The notes below the pieces were generated by a model, which saw only the letters and a list, made by a program, of their open reading frames with translations, did no database searches and was not told the DNA's origin. A program made the position numbers and the translations under genes. From contig CAVWRJ010000025.1 in NCBI GenBank assembly GCA_963757335.1, positions 248,001 to 312,000 on the forward strand: 64,000 nt of DNA. Reading direction: 5' to 3'. Source of the stretch: DASQPA01 sp963757335. GTDB lineage: Bacteria; Acidobacteriota; Thermoanaerobaculia; Multivoradales; UBA5704. Shown piece by piece: positions 1-8,477 of the stretch (the first letter of the stretch is position 1; each line of letters begins with the position of its first letter).

Positions 1-646
1 CTCCAGGGACGGCAAGCTCCTCTACAGCTCGAACGAGGACGCCGGCACCGCCTCGGTGACCGACGTGGCGACGGGCAAGGTGATCGCCGCCCTGGTCGTC
101 GGCATCGAGCCCGAGGGGGTGGCGCTCCGGCCGGATGGCCGTTTCGTTTACATCACGGCGGAGACCAGCAACACCGTCTCGGTGATCGACACCCAGTCGA
201 ACCGCGTCGTCTCCTCCTTCCTCGTCGACGCCCGGCCGCGGGTCGCCGCCTTCTCCCCCGACGGCACCCGCGCCTACGTCACCGCCGAGATCGGCGGCAC
301 GGTCTCGATCGTCGATGCGGCGAAGCACGAGGTGATCGGGACGATCCCGATGCCGAGCGGCGGCCATCCGGTGGGCGCCGTGGTCTCTCCCGACAGCAAA
401 AGGGTGTACATCGCGACCGGCCACGGCAACTCGGTGGCGGTGATCGACGCTGCCCAGCAGGAAGTGATCGCCACGATCCCGGTGGGGAAGCGCCCCTGGG
501 GGATCGCGCTGACGCCGGACGGCAAAAAGCTCTACACGGCGAACGGGGAGTCGAACGACGTCTCGGTGATCGACACCGGCAGCTTGAAGGTGATCGCGAC
601 GATTCCTGCGGGGGCGGGGACTTGGGGCGTGGCGATCGGGCGGTAG
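1..646 (+). CDS. YVTN-family beta-propeller protein, 5' end outside window
   Basis: The reading frame is open from base 2, so the gene begins upstream; the first in-frame GTG at 56 is internal. The protein is built of ~42-residue propeller blades that repeat a pattern of the type PDGxxxYVTxExxxTVSVIDxxxxxVxxxIPVG, with at least five blades visible. This is the YVTN/surface-layer type beta-propeller, usually an exported or periplasmic protein that forms a ligand-binding or scaffold wheel; no catalytic residues are expected. The stop is TAG at 644-646. No signal peptide can be judged because the N-terminus is missing. Its relation to the RiPP precursors 240 bp downstream on the same strand is unknown. 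Confidence 0.85.
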   Translation, partial: SRDGKLLYSSNEDAGTASVTDVATGKVIAALVVGIEPEGVALRPDGRFVYITAETSNTVSVIDTQSNRVVSSFLVDARPRVAAFSPDGTRAYVTAEIGGTVSIVDAAKHEVIGTIPMPSGGHPVGAVVSPDSKRVYIATGHGNSVAVIDAAQQEVIATIPVGKRPWGIALTPDGKKLYTANGESNDVSVIDTGSLKVIATIPAGAGTWGVAIGR

Positions 647-888
647 GGCGATACTTCTAAGGATGCATCAGCCGGGCTAGGGTCGGTCGAGGCAGGGAAG
701 GAACCCGCTGAACCGGTGTTGTACCCACCACCGGGAAGCCGGGTTCTGTACCCAAATCTCTTCGGCTCGGCACTACTTAAGATAGGCGAAACCGGCGCGG
801 CCCCTCTAAGGGCCGCCGCCGTGTTGAGCCGTGGACGATCGTCCGCCGTCGAGGAATGGCTCTCGGCGAAATGGAAACGAGGTTATCC

Positions 889-1047
889 ATGAAGAAGCCG
901 CCCAGGAAGATGAAGCTGACCCGCGAGTCGTTGCGCTGCCTGACCTGTCCCCCGGCCGACCCGGTGCTCAAGGAAGCCGCGGGCGGGGCCGCCACGTTCC
1001 CGCCGGTCTGCGAGCACACGAACTACATCAGCTGCCTCCGGTGCTGA
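889..1047 (+). CDS. RiPP precursor peptide 1, lanthipeptide-type leader
   Basis: This is a 52-residue ORF with an ATG preceded by GAGG seven bases upstream. The leader has the motif KLTRESLRCL at residues 9-18, matching the KLxLxxETLRxL pattern of class I lanthipeptide-like precursors known from several phyla. A double-Gly-like AAGG at residues 30-33 would separate leader from core. The core carries Cys at 41, 49 and 52 together with Ser and Thr, suitable for thioether rings; two further Cys (17, 20) lie in the leader, which is odd. The second precursor starts 60 bp downstream with the same length and leader motif. No LanB/LanC, radical-SAM or transporter gene is in the window, so the maturation enzymes are unknown. 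A hairpin with a 7-bp stem (797-803/810-816) lies in the upstream region. Confidence 0.7.
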   Translation: MKKPPRKMKLTRESLRCLTCPPADPVLKEAAGGAATFPPVCEHTNYISCLRC

Positions 1048-1106
1048 GCCGCGCTCTCGGAAGCGTCGTGGCAATGGTGCCACCCACTCGTTGAAAGGAC
1101 AGCCTC

Positions 1107-1265
1107 ATGAAGAAACCTGCGTCCACATCGCTCAAGCTCAAGCTCAGCCGGGAGACCCTGCGGGAGCTGGAGGACCCGAACTTCATCAAGGAGATCGTGG
1201 CCGGCGTCAGCGTCAGGCCCTGTGGCCCCTTCACGGCCTGGCCGACCTGCGATCCCATCACCTAG
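1107..1265 (+). CDS. RiPP precursor peptide 2, lanthipeptide-type leader
   Basis: This 52-residue ORF has AAAGGA eight bases before its ATG. Its leader contains KLSRETLREL (residues 12-21), aligning with precursor 1, and both begin MKKP. It has the acidic/hydrophobic segment FIKEIVAG before a core that starts near residue 34 and contains two Cys (38 and 47) plus one Ser and several Thr residues. Same length, similar leader and divergent core are the usual signs of paralogous RiPP precursors served by one enzyme set. A 21-bp repeat array begins three bases after its TAG. The class (lanthipeptide or other) is inferred from the leader only. Confidence 0.7.
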   Translation: MKKPASTSLKLKLSRETLRELEDPNFIKEIVAGVSVRPCGPFTAWPTCDPIT

Positions 1266-1268
1266 TGG

Positions 1269-1718
1269 CCGAACGCGGTTGGGAAGCTCCCGGACGCCGC
1301 GGAAAGTCCTCCGGACGGTGTTTGAGACCTTCCAGACGGCGTTTGGAGATGGCTGGATGCCGTTTGAGACCTCCCGGACACCGGTTGGGCCCTTCCGGAC
1401 AGATCCTGGAAGCTTCCGGACGGCTTTTGGAAGCTTCCGGATCTCGTGGAAAGTCCTCGGGAACTCGTGGAAAGTCTTCGGGAACTCGTGGAAAGTCTTC
1501 GGGAACCCGTGGAAAGTCTTCGGGAACCCGTGGAAAGTCTTCGGGAACTCGTGGAAAGTCTTCGGGAACCCGTGGAAAGTCCTCGGGAACCCGTGGAAAG
1601 TCTTCGGGAACTCGTGGAAAGTCTTCAGGAACTCGTGGAAAGTCCTCGGGAACTCGTGGAAAGTCTTCAGAAACTCATGGAAAGTCTTCAGAAACGCGCG
1701 TAGAAAGTCTCTGGAACC
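1269..1718 (+). repeat. 21-bp-period tandem array A
   Basis: About 21 consecutive units, all in exact 21-base register, start directly after the stop codon of RiPP precursor 2. The left part (1269-1445) is degenerate, with units beginning CCGGAC and ending GACCTT or AAGCTT. The right part (1446-1697) is 12 nearly identical units of the form GTGGAAAGTC[CT]TCGGGAAC followed by [CT]C. Differences are mostly C/T or G/A transitions. Because 21 is a multiple of three, all three plus-strand frames stay open and encode heptapeptide repeats, but none has convincing translation signals. Confidence 0.9.
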
Positions 1719-1778
1719 AGCCGACCGCCAATGGCCTGGGTTTCTTGTGGCAGGGAGTTGTACCCCAGCGAGGCGAAA

Positions 1779-3041
1779 TCACCCCGCGAACGGCTTCTCC
1801 AGAAACTCCTGGGCGCGGGCGCGCACGTCGCCCTCGGGGCGGAGGTCGAGGACCTCGCGGTAGCAGCGCACGGCGTCGTCTCGCCGGCCGAGGGCGTCGT
1901 AGGTCATGCCGCGACGGAGGCGGCCGGCGGCTTTCATGTAGGCGTCGTAGTTGCGCTCCTTGGCGAGGTAGTCGAGGCGGTCCAGGTACTGGAGGGCGCT
2001 CGGATAGCGCCGGTTCGCCATCTCGCCGCGGGCGAGCCAGTAGAGGGCCTCCTCGGCGACGGCGCCGCTGTAGCCCGGGCGGCCCTCGACCTGGCTCTCC
2101 GCCACCTGCTGGAAGAGGAGGCCGGCGTCGGCCCAGAACCCGAGCTGGGCGTAGAGGCGCCCCTGGGCGACCTCGAAGACGGGGTTCTCCGGGTGGTGCT
2201 GGCGGAGCCAGGCGACGTCCGCTGTCGCCTTGCCGTAGTCCTTCTCGAACTGGAAGTGGATCTGGTAGAGGGCGTAGTGGGCCTCGGTCTGCACGAAGCG
2301 CCCCTCTTCGGCGGCGTGCTGGAGCTCGGCCAGCCCCCGCGCCCGGTCGCCGCGGGGGAAGAGGAGGGAGAAGGGCTTCAGGAACGCGTGCTGCTTGGGC
2401 ACCACGTCGGCCAGGTAGTCGAAGAGGCCGATGCCGAAGTCGAGGTCGACGTTGCCGGGATCGAGCTTCTTGACCCGGCGCAGGCTCGAGAGCGCCTTGC
2501 GGCCGTCGTTCGCCGCCCGCAGCCAGCGCCCGCGGTAGGCGTGCACCCGGGCGCGGAAAGCGAAGGCGCCGCTCCTGAAGAAGAGGCCGTCCAGGTCGTT
2601 CGAATTGCGGCGGAGCCGGCGGTCGGAGCGGTCGATGACCTGGTCCATGGCGGCGAGGAACTGCTCGTCGTGGGCCGGGTTTTCGGGATCGAGCAGGATC
2701 TGCCACCAGGGGACGAGTGCCTGGAGGAGCGGCCCGACCGGATGGTCGGGGTAGCGCTCGCCGATCTTCGCGAAGGCGCTCTCCGCGGCGGGGAAGTCCA
2801 TGGCATAGAGCCGGTCGAGACCGGCCTGAACGTCGGTACGGAAGGATTCGTCGTCGAGGATCGACGCCGGGCGAGCCGCGGCGGTCGTCGCGGTCGTCGC
2901 AGCTGTCGCGGCCAGGGCCGGCGCGGCGAAGAGGCCAGGGAGGAGGGCGCCGAGGACGCCGACGCCGAGGAGGCCGAGAAGAACGGCGAAGGCACGAAAG
3001 AGCGTCGGGACGCGGGCGGTCGGCGGATGCTGGATGCTCAC
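1779..3041 (-). CDS. Exported tetratricopeptide-repeat protein
   Basis: A protein of about 420 residues. I choose the GTG at 3039-3041 because a GAGAGG lies about 11 bases upstream and it gives a signal peptide: a charged N-terminus, then a hydrophobic stretch rich in Leu, Val and Gly, then an Ala-rich cleavage zone. The body is helical with TPR-like repeats (for example AESAFAKIGERYPDHPVG and the C-terminal GRRDDAVRCYREVLDLRPEG). An Ala/Thr run after the signal peptide looks like microsatellite growth. TPR proteins are interaction scaffolds; no enzymatic motif is seen. The specific role is unknown. Confidence 0.7.
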   Translation of the reverse strand: MSIQHPPTARVPTLFRAFAVLLGLLGVGVLGALLPGLFAAPALAATAATTATTAAARPASILDDESFRTDVQAGLDRLYAMDFPAAESAFAKIGERYPDHPVGPLLQALVPWWQILLDPENPAHDEQFLAAMDQVIDRSDRRLRRNSNDLDGLFFRSGAFAFRARVHAYRGRWLRAANDGRKALSSLRRVKKLDPGNVDLDFGIGLFDYLADVVPKQHAFLKPFSLLFPRGDRARGLAELQHAAEEGRFVQTEAHYALYQIHFQFEKDYGKATADVAWLRQHHPENPVFEVAQGRLYAQLGFWADAGLLFQQVAESQVEGRPGYSGAVAEEALYWLARGEMANRRYPSALQYLDRLDYLAKERNYDAYMKAAGRLRRGMTYDALGRRDDAVRCYREVLDLRPEGDVRARAQEFLEKPFAG

Positions 3042-3121
3042 GGCGAAGTACACCTCTCCGCGGCAACGGGGCCGCTCGGGAGTGTAAACAGCCGGCGGGC
3101 CCTGGGGCTTCCCGACCCGAT

Positions 3122-5190
3122 CTACCGCCCCCGCTCCACCCGCACCCCCAGCCGCACCAGCCGCGGCGGTCCGAGAGTCCGGAGCGGCGTCCGGCCGGTT
3201 TCGTAGCCCTGGTCGAAGAGGTTCTCCGCCGCTAAGAAGACCGCGACCCCCCTTCCCACCGGATGGGCGGCGAGGAGATCCACCGTCGTGAAGCTCGCCA
3301 ATGGGAGATGGTTCTGGTCGTCGTCGAACTGCCGGCCCGTCCACCGCGCCTGGACTCCCAACGTTCCGAGCCGCACGTCCTGGTAGCGCGCCTGGAAGGT
3401 CACCTGCTGGCGGGGGACCTGGGGGAGGTCGAGCCCTTCGAGAGCCCGGTTCCTGGGAAAGCTCACCACCTGGGCGGCGGAGAGCAGGTATCCCCCGGTG
3501 AAGCTCCAGCGCTCTCCCGCCCGGGCGGTCGCCTCGGCCTCGATTCCCCGCGAACGGGTGCGGCCGAGGTTGTCCCGCATCCTGGTGATGAGGGCGGGCG
3601 TCGTGCTGAGGGTCACGTTGGCGACCGTGCGGTCGATGTCCATCCAGAAAAGCGTCCCCCGCGCCGTCACCCGGCCGCGCCCGGAGGTCCAGAGCCCTCC
3701 GGACTCCACTCCCGAGAGCCGCTCGGCCTTGAGATCGGCATTCGCCAGGGTCACCACGTTGCCCACCCGGAAGGTGCGGTAGAGCTCGTTCAGGGTCGGG
3801 GCGCGGAAGGCGCGGTAGGCGGAGGCGGTCCAGGTGAGGCGGTCGGTGACCCGGTAGAGGAGGGTGACACGGGGACTCAAGGCCTCTTCGCTGCGGCCGG
3901 GGAGGGGCGTCACCGCGGCTCCAGCGGTCTGCCGGGCGTCGTCGTTCGCCAGGTGTCGACACGGGCTCCGAGGGTGACGGTCAGGCGGGGAAAGGCGCTC
4001 CAGACATCCTCGATGTAGGCGCCCGCCGTCCGCTGCCGGCCCTCGCCAGCCACCCTCTGGGTCGTGCTGCCGGCGAAGACAGTCTCCCGGCTCGCCCCGG
4101 ACACCTGCCGGAGGTCGATTCCGGCGATCAGGGCGTTGCCCCCCAGGGCGAGCGAACCCTGGGTCGTGAGGCCGGCCGAATCGGCTGGCACCTCCTGGAG
4201 GCGAGTCAGGAGCTCGCTCGCCCGGTCGGCGGCCACGGCGGAGAAGCCCTGGTGGAGATCCTGGTTTCCGCCGTAGGCGTGGAAGGTGAGCGAGCCGCGG
4301 TCGGCCGCCCAGTCGCCCCCGGCGCTCCACTGCCGGATCGCCGTGTCGTTGGTCTGGAGCGGAGTGCCGTTCTCCCGCGACTCGGAGTAGCGCCCGCCGC
4401 GGACGAAGAGCCTGGCACCTCCGGGGGTGAAGCGTTCGAGAGCGAGGTCGGCGGTCGTGTACTGCGAGGCGACCGGGGTGTCGACCGGCCCGCGGACGGC
4501 GGGATCGACGGCGACGTAGCCGGCGGTCGTCGAGCGCTCGGCGGCGAGGCTCGCTCCCCAGGGGCCGCGCCGGTCGCAGAGGAAGAGGGAACCGTCGGCC
4601 GAGCCGCGGTTGCCCCCCGCGGCCTCGGCGACGAAGAGCCCCGGTTTCGTCGCCGGGCGGGTGAGGAGCTGGACCGTGCCGGAGAGGGCGCCGCTGCCGT
4701 AGAGGTCCGAGGCGGCGCCGCGCAGCACCTCGACCCGGGAGAGGGAGGTCCGCGGCACCCGGCCCCAGTAGACCCAGCCGCCGAAGGCATCGTTTAAAGG
4801 GATGCCGTCGGAGAGGACCACGGCCCGGCTGGCGCCGCTGCCGCCCAGGCCGCGGAGCGAGATCCCCTGCGCGGTGGGGTTGGCGAAGCGGCTCCCCGAG
4901 CGCCTGAAGAGGCTGAACCCCGGCACCTGGCGGAGCGCGTCGTCGACCGTCGGCGCCGCGGTCGCCGCGAGGTCGGCGGGGGAGAGGACGGCGACGCTCG
5001 CCGCGGTGTCGCCGAGCCGCCGCTCGGTCCGGGTGGCGGTCACGGTCAGCTCGTCGGTCACCACGGACGTCCCCGGGCTCGGCGGCACTGGCGGCATTGG
5101 CGGCTCGGCACCCCGCGCCGCGGCGGCGGAGACGACGAGAGAGAGCGCGAGGAGGGCGCGGGCGGGACCGTGGATCGGGGAGAAGTTCAC
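3122..5190 (-). CDS. TonB-dependent outer-membrane receptor, frame broken near 3,940
   Basis: The N-terminal part (5190 down to about 3,940) has a signal peptide, a TonB-box-like DELTVTATRTERR segment, and a plug domain with the typical pattern VDDALRQVPGF, GISLRGLGGSGASR, VEVLRGAASDLYGSGALSG. The C-terminal barrel (about 3,940 to 3,122) continues in another frame: SPRVTLLYRVTDRLTWTASA, then RAFRAPTLNELYR, ending with a barrel-like terminal strand. Together they give about 690 residues, a normal receptor length, so one indel splits a whole gene. The family imports siderophores, cobalamin or other large ligands using TonB energy. The start is GTG at 5188-5190 with a poor ribosome-binding site. 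The ligand cannot be assigned, and the gene is not adjacent to the NRPS operon. Confidence 0.8.
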
Positions 5191-5261
5191 CGGTGGGAGA
5201 CTTTAGCAAAAGTGGAGGTCCCCGCCGTAGTGCTAAGCTTGCCTCTCCCGAGACGATCGCG

Positions 5262-7223
5262 ATGCTCTCCCGAGGCAAGCTCTTCCTGCATGGCGCCCTG
5301 GCGGCTGCCGTCTATACGGTGGCGACCCTCGTCTACCTGCGGCCGATCTGGCAGGTCTATGCGGATCACATCGCCCCCAATGCGGGCGATCCGGTCTTCA
5401 CCCTCTATGTTCTCAAGTGGGTGGTCCACCAGGCCCACCTGGGGTTCCCCGACCTGTGGAATGCCAACGTCTTCTTCCCGGCGAAAGGGGCCCTCGCCTT
5501 CTCGGACCCATTCCTCGGACCGGCCCTGGAGATCTACTTTTTCCATAACGCCATCGCCGGCTACAACTTCCTCTTCTTTACCTCTTTCGTCCTCACCGGC
5601 CTCGCGGTCTGGTGGATGCTGGTAAGGAGCGGTGTTTCGCCCGTCGCCGCCCTCTTCGCCGGGGCGATGTACGCCTTCACGCCGCTCCGCTTGAGCCACT
5701 TGAACCACCTGTCGATCCTCCTCGCCCAGTGGATTCCGCTCACCCTGTGGAGCTTCGACCGGCTGCTCGTCGAGCCCCGGCCCCGTCGGGCCGCTCTCTT
5801 CCTCCTCTTCTATGCCCTGAACCTCACGAGCGGCTGCTACTTCGCCTACATGATCCACTTCCCGCTCCTCGCCCTCCTCGGGAGCCGCTTCTACTCGCGG
5901 CGCCGGGAGCTCCTGCGGCCGGCGGCGCTCCGGGTCCTCGTGCCGGTGGCGGTCCTCGCGGCTGGCGGGGCGTTCGCCCAGTTCCTGCCGTTTCTCGCGC
6001 TCTCCCACCGGATGGACATGCAGCGGGACGAGCGGGAGGTGGTGAGCAACGCCGCCACGCTCGCGAGCTATGCCAGCCCGGCGCCCGAGAACCGCTATTC
6101 GATCTACTCGTCGCGCGGTCTCTGGGAACGGGCCAGCCTGCCGCGCTGGGAGCAGCCGTTCGTGCGGGCGGAAAACGCGCTCTTCCCGGGGTTCCTCGCC
6201 ACTCTCTTCGGCGGGGTGGGGTTCGCCCTCTTCTGGCGGCGCTACCGGATTCGCGGGGCACGGCCGGTGACCGGCTGGCGGCGGCTGGCGCTCGGGGGGC
6301 TCGCCGCCCTCGCCCTCCTCGCCTTCGCACTGGGGGACGTCTACACCCTCCACCTCGATGAGGCGAGCGCCCTCTCCTGGCTCCCCGCGGCGAGCCGGGA
6401 GGTCTGGCTGGGGCTCGGCATCACCCTGGCGGCGAGCCTCGTCCTGTGGACGGTCCTCAATCGGCGCTGGCGCGGGGCAGGGCTCCTCGACTGGCGGGCC
6501 ATGGACCCCTGGGAGCGCGGGCTCGTCCTCTCCGGGCTCGCCTGTTTTCTGCTCAGCTTCCCGATCGTCTACGTCCCCCTGATGAAGATCGTCCCGGGGA
6601 TGAACGGCATGCGGGTGCCGGCGCGCTTCGACGCTTTTCTGGGGTTGACGGTCGCCGGGTTCGCCGCCCGCGGCCTGGCGGCGGCCCTCTCCCGGATCGG
6701 CCGGCCCGCGTTCAAGGGGCTGGCGGTGGCGGCCCTCGCCCTCGTCCTCGGCGCCGAGATCCTGCCGCGTCCCATCCACTGGGTGACGATTCTGCCGGAA
6801 GAGGAGTTCCCGGAGGTCTATCGCTGGCTCGCCGGGCGGAGCGATGTCCGGGCCCTGATCGAGATCCCCATGCGCGCCTACTGGCACGAGACGCCCTACA
6901 TGTACTACTCGACCCTCCACTGGAAGCCGATCGCCAACGGCTACAGCAGCTTCCTCCCGCCGAGCTACGAACGGATCTCCGGCCAGGTGCTCCGCTTCCT
7001 GCCGGACGCCGCCGCGGTCGACCTCCTGGCGGAGGTGGGGGTGAGCCACATCGTCGTCCACGGCGACGACCTGGGCGGGGCGTGGCGGCGGGCGAGGGAC
7101 CCCCTGGTGCTCGTCCGCCGGTGGGAGGGGGAGATGGGGCGGCGGGTCGAGCTGGTGCACGACTCCGACCCCGACCGGGTCTACCGGATCGTGCCCCGGC
7201 CGAAGGCGCGGCAGGCCGGCTGA
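5262..7223 (+). CDS. Polytopic membrane protein, GT-C glycosyltransferase-like
   Basis: A 653-residue protein with roughly a dozen hydrophobic segments (starting at residues 10-30, then clusters at about 90-230 and 300-510) and a soluble C-terminal part. The loop after the first span, with Asp in HIAPNAGDPVFTLY, and the overall layout recall the GT-C fold used by lipid-linked sugar transferases, as does the GMNGMRVPARFDAF segment seen in many uncharacterised proteins of this kind. I choose the ATG at 5262 because it starts the first transmembrane helix cleanly. The acceptor and donor are not predictable. It is divergently oriented from the TonB receptor and converges on the next gene. Confidence 0.6.
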   Translation: MLSRGKLFLHGALAAAVYTVATLVYLRPIWQVYADHIAPNAGDPVFTLYVLKWVVHQAHLGFPDLWNANVFFPAKGALAFSDPFLGPALEIYFFHNAIAGYNFLFFTSFVLTGLAVWWMLVRSGVSPVAALFAGAMYAFTPLRLSHLNHLSILLAQWIPLTLWSFDRLLVEPRPRRAALFLLFYALNLTSGCYFAYMIHFPLLALLGSRFYSRRRELLRPAALRVLVPVAVLAAGGAFAQFLPFLALSHRMDMQRDEREVVSNAATLASYASPAPENRYSIYSSRGLWERASLPRWEQPFVRAENALFPGFLATLFGGVGFALFWRRYRIRGARPVTGWRRLALGGLAALALLAFALGDVYTLHLDEASALSWLPAASREVWLGLGITLAASLVLWTVLNRRWRGAGLLDWRAMDPWERGLVLSGLACFLLSFPIVYVPLMKIVPGMNGMRVPARFDAFLGLTVAGFAARGLAAALSRIGRPAFKGLAVAALALVLGAEILPRPIHWVTILPEEEFPEVYRWLAGRSDVRALIEIPMRAYWHETPYMYYSTLHWKPIANGYSSFLPPSYERISGQVLRFLPDAAAVDLLAEVGVSHIVVHGDDLGGAWRRARDPLVLVRRWEGEMGRRVELVHDSDPDRVYRIVPRPKARQAG

Positions 7224-7252
7224 CCCGGCTGCCCCGGCTGCCCCGGCTGACC
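7217..7252 (+). repeat. Four 9-bp tandem repeats between convergent genes
   Basis: CGGCTGACC, CGGCTGCCC, CGGCTGCCC, CGGCTGACC run head to tail, covering the stop codon of the upstream gene and reaching within one base of the end of the opposite-strand gene. There is no stem-loop with a U-run, so it is a slippage repeat rather than a terminator. Confidence 0.8.
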
Positions 7253-7253
7253 C

Positions 7254-8220
7254 CTACTGGCCCGGCGCCTTCTGCCGCACGTAGGTGGCGTCGTAGCCGA
7301 CCTCCCAGGTGCGGCCGCCGTCGTGCGACTGCTCGATGACCTGGCGGACGCGGTCGCCGGGGAGGGGGGTCAAGGTCGTACGGTCGAAGATCGAGTGGCC
7401 GCCCTTCGTCGGGATCTCGCCCTGGAAGCGCACGGCGCCCTTCTCGGGGGCCTCGACCTCGAGCTTCTCCTTGAGTGGCCCGGCGTCGGTCACCCAGACC
7501 TGCTTGCGCTTGCCCGTCACCGGGTTGTAGTAGAAGAGGCTCTTGCCCTCGTGCCCGTCGACATCGCTCCAGTTCTCGATCAGGGCGCAGCCGTTCAAGG
7601 TCTTCTCGATGAGGTTGGTGCCGTCCTTCTTGCCCTCGGCGAAGACGTCCCAGTGCCCCACCCAGAAGTCGAGCTTGTGGTAGGCGGGATCCGCCTCGCA
7701 GGGGCGCTCGATCCGCAGTTGGAGCTGTTGAAAGCGGGGCTCCGCGGCGAGCGCTTGCCAGCTCTCGTCGCCGGAGAGCAGCCGGCTGTCGGCGAAGCCC
7801 GCCGACACTGCCCGGTCGAGCTCGGCGAGCGCCTGCTCCTTCTGGTGGCGGGAGGCGGCGACGGTGGCACGGCCGTAGCGCAGATAGGGGGAAGAGGTGT
7901 AGCCGGCCGCCTCGGCGCGATCGAAGGCCGCCGCCGCGGCGTCGTAGTGCTTGAGTCGGAGCTGGGCGAAGCCGAGCCGGAACCAGGCCCGGCCGTTCCC
8001 CGGCTCGGCCTTGGTCACCGCCTCATTGGCGACGATCGCCTGCTCCCACTCGCCAGCCTGGAAGAGTGCCTCGGCGTTTAGCCGGGGCGGCTGGCTTGGC
8101 CGGGGCGGGCGGTGCCGCGCTTGGGGCCCCCTGAGCGGCGACGGGTCCAGGGACGAGGAAGAGACTGCCGAGCAGGGCGCAGCAGGCCCAGGTCATGGAA
8201 TCGAGCTTGCGAATCAACAC
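7254..8220 (-). CDS. Exported TPR plus DUF1579-like protein, frame broken near 8,083
   Basis: The best start is GTG at 8218-8220, preceded by AAGGAG six bases upstream. It gives a signal peptide (MLIRKLDSMTWACCALLG..., then VAAQG) and an Ala/Pro linker. The frame then shifts near 8,083; the other frame continues with ALFQAGEWEQAIVANEAV, TPR repeats (WFRLGFAQLRLKHYDAA), and a C-terminal domain starting KLDFWVGHWDVF. That C-terminal start resembles the DUF1579-type lipocalin-like family found in many secreted bacterial proteins. The full length would be about 322 residues. The break lies in a C-rich tract, so a sequencing indel is likely. Function is unknown. Confidence 0.65.
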
Positions 8221-8312
8221 GGTCTTCTCCTTGCGATCGGGGTTCAAAGACAGCAGATTCCGCACGGCGTTCCACCGGGCCTATCGCGGGGGCCACCGGC
8301 AATTTCGGGCAG

Positions 8313-8318
8313 TATAAT
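8313..8318 (+). promoter_or_regulatory. Possible -10 element of the NRPS operon
   Basis: A perfect TATAAT lies 165 bp upstream of the tRNA-synthetase paralogue in otherwise GC-rich DNA. No good -35 hexamer is found 16-18 bp upstream. If it is used, the transcript would begin near 8,325 and contain the T-box-like motif close to its 5' end. Confidence 0.35.
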
Positions 8319-8344
8319 CTACGCTCGGCCTGCGCTGATTCCCC

Positions 8345-8468
8345 GAAGAGGGGTGGCACCGCGGCAGTCCGGCAGGCTGACCCCAAAAAGCGCGTTGGCG
8401 ACACCTTATCCGTTGAGCGGGCATGCTTACGGATCGTAGGTCCTGCCGCCCCATTCCTAGACGAGGAA
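8345..8468 (+). promoter_or_regulatory. T-box-like leader upstream of tRNA-synthetase paralogue
   Basis: GGGGTGGCACCGCGG at 8350-8364 agrees with the conserved T-box antiterminator sequence (AGGGTGGNACCGCGG) at all but one position, and lies 114 bases before an aminoacyl-tRNA-synthetase-like gene, the usual T-box target. The 5' part of the motif (8350-8358) can pair over nine bases with TGCCGCCCC at 8444-8452, as the alternative helix of a T-box should. Immediately after, TTCCT (8454-8458) and AGGAA (8464-8468) can form a hairpin covering the ribosome-binding sequence GAGG. With no U-run, translational control would be expected. A classical Stem I with a specifier loop is not obvious to me, so this is a candidate only. 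Confidence 0.4.
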
Positions 8469-8477
8469 CGTAGACCG

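Noticed and set aside
1446..1703. Possible protein of heptad repeats (ESLREL-V type) encoded by array A
   Set aside because: All three forward frames are open because the unit is 21 bp; there is no ribosome-binding site, and Pro in many heptads argues against a coiled coil. The repeat is better explained as non-coding.
3122..5190. TonB receptor as part of a siderophore NRPS cluster
   Set aside because: It lies 6 kb and several unrelated genes from the NRPS, on the other strand, and no siderophore-type A-domain code or iron gene is seen.
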